From: Candidatus Peregrinibacteria bacterium
GTDB taxonomy: Bacteria > Patescibacteriota > Gracilibacteria > UBA1369 > JABINC01
Direction of reading: 5' to 3'
Length of the DNA: 61,747 nt
NCBI GenBank assembly: GCA_018697675.1
Contig: JABINC010000017.1
Span: 1-61,747 of the forward strand
The position numbers and the translations under genes are program-made. The notes beneath the pieces were generated by a model. That model was not told where the DNA came from and made no database searches. It was given only the letters and a program-made list of their open reading frames with translations. Position 1 is the first letter of the stretch. Every line of letters starts with the position of its first letter. Below are positions 57,326 to 61,747 of the stretch, piece by piece.

Positions 57326-59830
57326 ATGGCAACGAAAAAACAAGCTCGTACTGCTGCCGCCTTAGTAGCCGGTGCTGCTGGCGCCTATGGCGTATACCAC
57401 CTTGCTACCGCAGAACCACAATATGAAACACCTGCTGCTCGTATTGAAGCAGAATGTGGAATGGCTGATCCGGATGGTGTTATGGAAGGAGAAACTGGAA
57501 TAACTTCGGAAGAAATTCGTGATGCGCTCGCTGACAAACCTTTTGCTAGAAAACCTCGTAGAGAAACCCGAAGAATGGGTCGTTGTATGGAGGCTCTTCG
57601 TGCTGATGATGGCAAAATCACCGAAGGTGAAGGAAAGTTGCTGAAAATATGGGCTGAAAATTATATAGAACATTTAGTAAGCCTAATGGTTGCTGATGGA
57701 AAACTAGACTTAGAAGATGGCGATCTGGATGATATGAAATATTTTCTAACTGAGCTCGCTGGATATCTGATTGACGTACTTGCTGATTCTCCAAATATGG
57801 AGAATCGCTTAGAAGCACTAGACAGACTATATGGAGCTACTCACAGAACATGGATTTTAGGAAGAGATGGTGCTGAATTTGATCCAGATGAATTTGAAAG
57901 ACCAGGGAGCGTATATGCTTCTGATGCTGGGATTTTATCTCGGCTAATTGCTGACCTGATTATTCACATTCAAGAAAATACCGTGAAACTTTTTGAAGAT
58001 CCCGAAGAGGCAGAAAAAATGTACGAAAGCACTATGACTCGTTTTGAAGAAGCCCTGCGCAATGTAGGATTTATGTTTGATCCTAGTAAGCATGCTGCAG
58101 CGGCCGAATACCTTCGACTAAAAGGTTTGAAACTTGGCTCGATGGAAACTGATTCTCGTTCTCAACTTTTCGAAGCAATGGCTAGATACCGTTGGGGAGG
58201 CGACACAGCCCCGGGAGAATTAGAAGATAGAGAGCCAGAGGTTGAAATTCCTGAAGATGAAAGCATGTGGCAAGGTGGATGGAGAAAATTAAAAGATGCT
58301 GCAATACTGGCTGCCGAATTAGCTGCCCTTGGATGGGAAAAAGGAGCGGAACTATGGGAGGTCAAAGATGAAATATGGGAGAAAATTAGGGACGCTAAAT
58401 TTGATGAAGTTTCCGAAGCTACTAAACACACTATTGCTCAGGCACTATTTGCAAGAACTTCTTATGAAGAGGTACTTGCTGGACTCGCAGAAAGACATCC
58501 TGATACTCTTGGCAAATTCTTTGATGAGATGGTTGACATGGAAGACCCTGCTGCATATTTCGAAGAATATGTTCTCAAAAACAATGCCGTTATGAATGAC
58601 GATGCTTCAGAGATTTGGGATCTCCCAGTCGATAAATTCAACGAATACCTAACTGTAGAAACAACTCTTTGGATCCTAGACCTGACTCCTGAAACTATAG
58701 TTGCTTTTATAGAAGATTATAAATCTAACAGGGCTGCTCTCGAGCAACCTCTAACTGGAGAAGGGATTGCTAAAAAAACTTGGGGCAAAGATCCTGAGGC
58801 TATCCATGATGGAATGCAGAGATGGGTTGAGAAAAACCTAGGTGAATCCTTCCGAGGGAAACTTCCTCATGAAGAAGGGGCATGGCATGATGAAGGTGCT
58901 GCGACTGCTGCTGTATTCGTCCCATATGCTGGAATACCGGCGCAAATAGGGGCCTCCGTACATGACTGGAGAATGCTAGCAGAAAATAGCGAAGGACTTG
59001 GTAAAATCGAAATGGCAGAAGCGACCGCTGTAACAGCGGCACATACTGCCGGTGAAGGTGCGCGAACTTGGATAGCTACAAGTGCATTTGCAGCTAAGGG
59101 AGTTCCTTTCCCTGCGCCTCCTACTTGGGTAGTACCTGTTTGGATGGCATATGAGGCAGGAACCCTTTGGTTTGATCCTCAATATGACCCAGATCGTGGA
59201 TGGACTGATAGATTTGATAGAAATGAAGGCTTTGCCGATAGTTTGATTGAAAAATTCAGAATTCTTTTACTTGGACTCATAGGATTTGCTTATATAAAAC
59301 GTGATAAGATCAAGAAATTTGGATATAAGAAACGTGCCGCCGTGGCTGCTATACCTATGGTGTACGCTGCTGACGAATTAGTTAATCTTGGAGGAAAAGT
59401 ATTGAAGATTATACGAAGTACAGGAATGTCGATAAGAGAATATTTCGCCGAAGAAGAAGGTGAAGGGTACCTAGGTGATATGAGTTGGTTCGATGCTTAT
59501 GAAGGCACTTTGTTCCCTGACGGGATACCTGAATATGAAGTCGGCGATTCTGAAGACCCTGAAGATGAGCCTGAAGCGTCGTGGGAAGAAGGCGTCTTTC
59601 GTCGTCAACCGGAAGAGGTTATTGACGAATTGGTCGGCCTATTAAGACCTAGATGGGTTGATAATTATCAGCCAGAAGAAGACCAGCTTGATACTGACCT
59701 TGATGATGAGCCTGAGGTAGTTCCTGAAGCAACTCCTGAAGTAGCTGTGGAGCCTGAGGTAGCCCCTGACCTAGAAGAAGCTCTCCGAGAACCAAGAAAA
59801 CCTAGGAAGTATAGTTGGGAAACTGAGTAA
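57326..59830 (+). CDS. large protein paralogous to the N-terminal part of the 2545-aa protein (834 aa)
   Basis: The N-terminus (ARTAAALVAGAAGAYGVYHLA) is a weak membrane helix or signal. An EF-hand/TerB-like segment ADDGKITEGEGKLL follows near residue 95. Blocks shared with the 2545-aa protein appear in the same order: LEALDRLYGATHRT (near 161), FFDEMVDMEDP (near 399), DDASEIWD, and LDLTPETIVAFI (near 451). A second hydrophobic region lies at about 530-560 and a basic KIKKFGYKKRAAVAAIPMVYAADEL at about 665-690. The tail is acidic and Pro/Glu-rich. Function unknown. Its promoter shares an element with the 560-aa gene, and it ends with zero gap against the convergent 254-aa gene. Confidence 0.72.
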   Translation: MATKKQARTAAALVAGAAGAYGVYHLATAEPQYETPAARIEAECGMADPDGVMEGETGITSEEIRDALADKPFARKPRRETRRMGRCMEALRADDGKITEGEGKLLKIWAENYIEHLVSLMVADGKLDLEDGDLDDMKYFLTELAGYLIDVLADSPNMENRLEALDRLYGATHRTWILGRDGAEFDPDEFERPGSVYASDAGILSRLIADLIIHIQENTVKLFEDPEEAEKMYESTMTRFEEALRNVGFMFDPSKHAAAAEYLRLKGLKLGSMETDSRSQLFEAMARYRWGGDTAPGELEDREPEVEIPEDESMWQGGWRKLKDAAILAAELAALGWEKGAELWEVKDEIWEKIRDAKFDEVSEATKHTIAQALFARTSYEEVLAGLAERHPDTLGKFFDEMVDMEDPAAYFEEYVLKNNAVMNDDASEIWDLPVDKFNEYLTVETTLWILDLTPETIVAFIEDYKSNRAALEQPLTGEGIAKKTWGKDPEAIHDGMQRWVEKNLGESFRGKLPHEEGAWHDEGAATAAVFVPYAGIPAQIGASVHDWRMLAENSEGLGKIEMAEATAVTAAHTAGEGARTWIATSAFAAKGVPFPAPPTWVVPVWMAYEAGTLWFDPQYDPDRGWTDRFDRNEGFADSLIEKFRILLLGLIGFAYIKRDKIKKFGYKKRAAVAAIPMVYAADELVNLGGKVLKIIRSTGMSIREYFAEEEGEGYLGDMSWFDAYEGTLFPDGIPEYEVGDSEDPEDEPEASWEEGVFRRQPEEVIDELVGLLRPRWVDNYQPEEDQLDTDLDDEPEVVPEATPEVAVEPEVAPDLEEALREPRKPRKYSWETE

Positions 59831-60595
59831 TTACTCCTCGTATTTTCTATCTTCCTCACCTGCTCTGAGTTCAGGGCTGTGTAGTGATTCTTCGACTTTT
59901 TCTAAAATTCCTTTGAGTAGGAAATGTGCGAAATCGTAAATTTGGCCATACTCTCCTTCGACTTTGTTTTCGGTAACGAATTCGTTGATGACATAAGTGG
60001 CGGTTTTCACTACAACTTCTTTGATTGGGGCTTTGTCTTCTGATGTGAATGTACCGCGGGTGCCCGGCATGTATACCGAATCTAGAACTTTGTTTGGATT
60101 TCCCATACCTGCTGCAAGTAAATTTTTTGCCCAAAGATCGATACCAATACGGATTTTCAATGGCAAAACTGAAATATTTTCACTGAATAATATGATTCCT
60201 CTCTCCTGCCCTTCTTCCCCACTATCTCCTTTCTGCGCCCTCTCCATAGCTTCCATTCTCTCCATGTCAGCCTCTGGCAAAGACAATTTTACACCGGCTG
60301 CCTCCTGAATATCTTCATTCCCCAGCATAATGAGACTCAAAACAAACCCCGCTGGGACATTTTGTTCCAAAAGTTGTGTTACCAAAATAACCAAATCCCG
60401 CTTTGAGCTGGTCTGGATAAATTTGAGAATAATTTTTATGAGCTTATCTTCCTGTTTTTTCTGCTTGGCTTGGGCTTTTTGAAGAGCTGCTATATGCGCC
60501 GCATTGTCCCGCATCTGTTCCTGGAAACGCTCAAGAGCGGCGGGATCTAAACCCTCGCCTCCATCGAGACCTCCAAATGACTCAAGATCTGACAT
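59831..60595 (-). CDS. hypothetical protein (254 aa)
   Basis: Not recognised. It begins with a Gly/Glu-rich stretch, then a Gln/Lys helix (HIAALQKAQAKQKKQEDKL), a hydrophobic helical core (IILKFIQTSSKRDLVILVTQLLEQNVPAGFVLSLIML), an acidic linker (KGDSGEEGQERG) and a second globular part (LPLKIRIGIDLWAKNLLAAGM ... YVINEFV). There is no signal peptide. It reads like a cytosolic scaffold or ATP-independent partner protein. Its stop abuts the stop of the 834-aa gene, so the two are strictly convergent. Confidence 0.6.
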   Translation of the reverse strand: MSDLESFGGLDGGEGLDPAALERFQEQMRDNAAHIAALQKAQAKQKKQEDKLIKIILKFIQTSSKRDLVILVTQLLEQNVPAGFVLSLIMLGNEDIQEAAGVKLSLPEADMERMEAMERAQKGDSGEEGQERGIILFSENISVLPLKIRIGIDLWAKNLLAAGMGNPNKVLDSVYMPGTRGTFTSEDKAPIKEVVVKTATYVINEFVTENKVEGEYGQIYDFAHFLLKGILEKVEESLHSPELRAGEEDRKYEE

Positions 60596-60672
60596 TTAAT
60601 GTGATTTAATTCTTGTATATTAAGCCAGTAAGCTGAAGTTGCCGCCTTATTGCTGGATCTCACTTTGCATCC

Positions 60673-60954
60673 CTAAGCAGCGGCATTTACGCTGACAAAA
60701 TTCTTTCTGTAGATGCGACCATCGTAACGCTTGCGTCTTTTCTCTGTGTATTCTACAACGCCATTTTTCAGAGCGTATAAAGTGTAATCATTACCTACTC
60801 CTACGTTTTCTCCTGCGAAAAATTTAGTACCTCTTTGGCGTACAAGAATATTCCCTGCAAGAACGATTTGTCCTCCTCCTATCTTTACACCTAGGCGTTT
60901 CGCATTTGAATCTCTACCATTTTTACTCGACCCTGCGGCCTTCTTATGAGCCAT
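60673..60954 (-). CDS. rpmA: 50S ribosomal protein L27
   Basis: This 93-aa L27 starts [19 protein letters not shown], the mature form whose N-terminus reaches the peptidyl-transferase centre, so no N-terminal processing is needed. [21 protein letters not shown] is diagnostic. rplU (L21), the usual upstream partner, is not next to it. An HNH endonuclease gene lies there instead, and rpmA has its own promoter. Confidence 0.96.
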   Translation of the reverse strand: MAHKKAAGSSKNGRDSNAKRLGVKIGGGQIVLAGNILVRQRGTKFFAGENVGVGNDYTLYALKNGVVEYTEKRRKRYDGRIYRKNFVSVNAAA

Positions 60955-61006
60955 GAGATATGTTCTTTATATATTTTTGTTGCGCTTTTTTACAAACGCG
61001 AGCGTG

Positions 61007-61035
61007 ATTTTAATGCATTGAAGTACTTTTGACAA
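61007..61035 (-). promoter_or_regulatory. promoter for rpmA
   Basis: On the minus strand TTGTCA (61035-61030), a 17-bp spacer and TAAAAT (61012-61007). Confidence 0.75.
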
Positions 61036-61075
61036 TGTTTTTTTTGTTTTTCTTCGTGTTTTTTTCGAGGATTTT

Positions 61076-61747
61076 TCACATCTTCCTTTTTTTAAAAACT
61101 TTTTCATCAATCGAATGTGCAATCTCATGATGTTCTCTACAAAGTGGAGCCAGAAAGTATGGATTATTACTTCTCGTGAGGCCAAATCTAGCCGTGTGAT
61201 GTACGGCTGCTGATCTCCTCTTACATTGCGGCACCGAGCAGTTAGTCCCATGTTCCTCTTTGAGGATTTTTCTGGTTTCTGCAGCTATATATCTACTCGG
61301 CCTCCTGCCTTCAATTTTCCGCTTCACTTCACGACTCACTACTTTTTTGGTTTGCTTTAATTTCCTTTCCTCCAATTCTTCTTCCCGTTTCTTCAGCATT
61401 CCCACTAGCATTTCGTTTACATCAATGCCTTTTTCTTTTAACTCTTTCAATTTAGCAATCACTTCTGATGACAATCCCAATTTCAAAATCAGATCCCCTC
61501 CCCCTTCATCACTGCCCTCTTTACATATCCCACCTTCATTCCCCATTTCCAATTTGTGCCCGGGCACAGATTCCGATCCACTGATACTATCGCCAAATAG
61601 GTCAAGCTTCTCCCGATCATCTCGGTCATTACAGTTTTTTTGATTTAATTCTGCATATTTCCCATCTCTAACCCAAGTTTCAAGAGCACTTTTTGATAAT
61701 TTTCTCACATAATGCACCAACTCTTCCTCATTCTCTTTCGTCGCCAC
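61076..61747 (-). CDS. HNH endonuclease, 5' end outside the window
   Basis: At least 223 residues are visible and the gene continues past the right edge. The N-terminal part is polar, with a helical segment (LGLSSEVIAKLKELKEKGIDVNEML) and a Lys/Arg/Glu coiled coil. The C-terminal 60 residues are an HNH domain: NCSVPQCKRRSAAVHHTARFG and SNNPYFLAPLCREHHEIAH, with two Cys pairs that would bind structural zinc and the catalytic HH...H residues. Such orphan HNH genes are frequent in CPR genomes. A copy of the TGTGCCCGGGCACA palindrome sits inside the coding region and encodes part of SVPGHKL. The stop is TGA. Confidence 0.8.
   Translation of the reverse strand: MATKENEEELVHYVRKLSKSALETWVRDGKYAELNQKNCNDRDDREKLDLFGDSISGSESVPGHKLEMGNEGGICKEGSDEGGGDLILKLGLSSEVIAKLKELKEKGIDVNEMLVGMLKKREEELEERKLKQTKKVVSREVKRKIEGRRPSRYIAAETRKILKEEHGTNCSVPQCKRRSAAVHHTARFGLTRSNNPYFLAPLCREHHEIAHSIDEKVFKKRKM
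61553..61570 (+). repeat. nested palindrome repeat, copy C (first module only)
   Basis: TTTGTGCCCGGGCACAGA contains the perfect palindrome TGTGCCCGGGCACA, identical to copy A with its flanking TTG and GA. Here it lies inside the HNH gene. Confidence 0.6.

Noticed and set aside
35797-60595. The giant-gene cluster as a prophage or contractile-injection locus
   Set aside because: No terminase, portal, capsid, sheath, baseplate or AAA+ gene is recognisable; the long proteins with membrane hairpins do not match a tape-measure protein.

Overview
The window looks like a chromosomal segment of a small-genome bacterium of the Candidate Phyla Radiation, most plausibly Candidatus Peregrinibacteria. This is an inference. 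It rests on dense AT-leaning coding, very few Shine-Dalgarno sequences, an S-layer envelope (SLH protein plus CsaB), many very large lineage-specific proteins with no recognisable family, and core genes of bacterial type. TGA is used as a stop (for example rnhB and the HNH gene), which argues against the recoded Gracilibacteria/Absconditabacteria.

Left edge (1-2.9 kb): this reads as the start of an integron. An IntI-like tyrosine recombinase (1339-2313, +) is divergent from a cassette gene (325-1224, -). The cassette is bounded by GTTACAT core sites on both sides and ends in a 133-bp attC-like imperfect hairpin (127-259). The array continues off the left edge. A tRNA-Arg(TCT) and a CPBP protease follow.

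3.7-31 kb is mostly housekeeping and envelope: ruvB, a lipoprotein, an SLH/CARDB surface protein, a second secreted CARDB protein, clpC, rpsA, a UvrD-like helicase fused to a PD-(D/E)XK nuclease, two small unknown genes, a membrane-anchored lytic-transglycosylase-like protein, rmuC, infB, rmlD, a PfkB sugar kinase, csaB and rnhB. 31-35.5 kb holds two small unknown genes, rplS, a winged-helix regulator with an elaborate palindrome-rich upstream region, a LapA-like membrane protein and the trigger factor gene.

35.8-60.6 kb is dominated by giant unrecognised proteins: 1480, 541, 1142, 90, 2545, 331, 834 and 254 aa. The 1142-aa protein is a paralogue of the 560-aa transglycosylase-like protein at 21-22.8 kb. 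The 834-aa protein is a paralogue of the N-terminal part of the 2545-aa protein. Two of these genes (560 aa and 834 aa) share the same promoter/start-site element. Together they look like one dispersed, envelope-associated system of unknown function. An AbiEi/AbiEii-like pair in reversed order, a secreted HExxH metallopeptidase and a ferredoxin lie between them. The right edge has rpmA (L27) behind a truncated HNH endonuclease gene.

A family of nested palindromic repeats occurs at about 16.85, 30.82 and 61.55 kb, with a possible fragment at 32.03 kb. Most genes carry A/T-rich leaders, several ending in AATTCAAAA just before the start codon, instead of a Shine-Dalgarno sequence.
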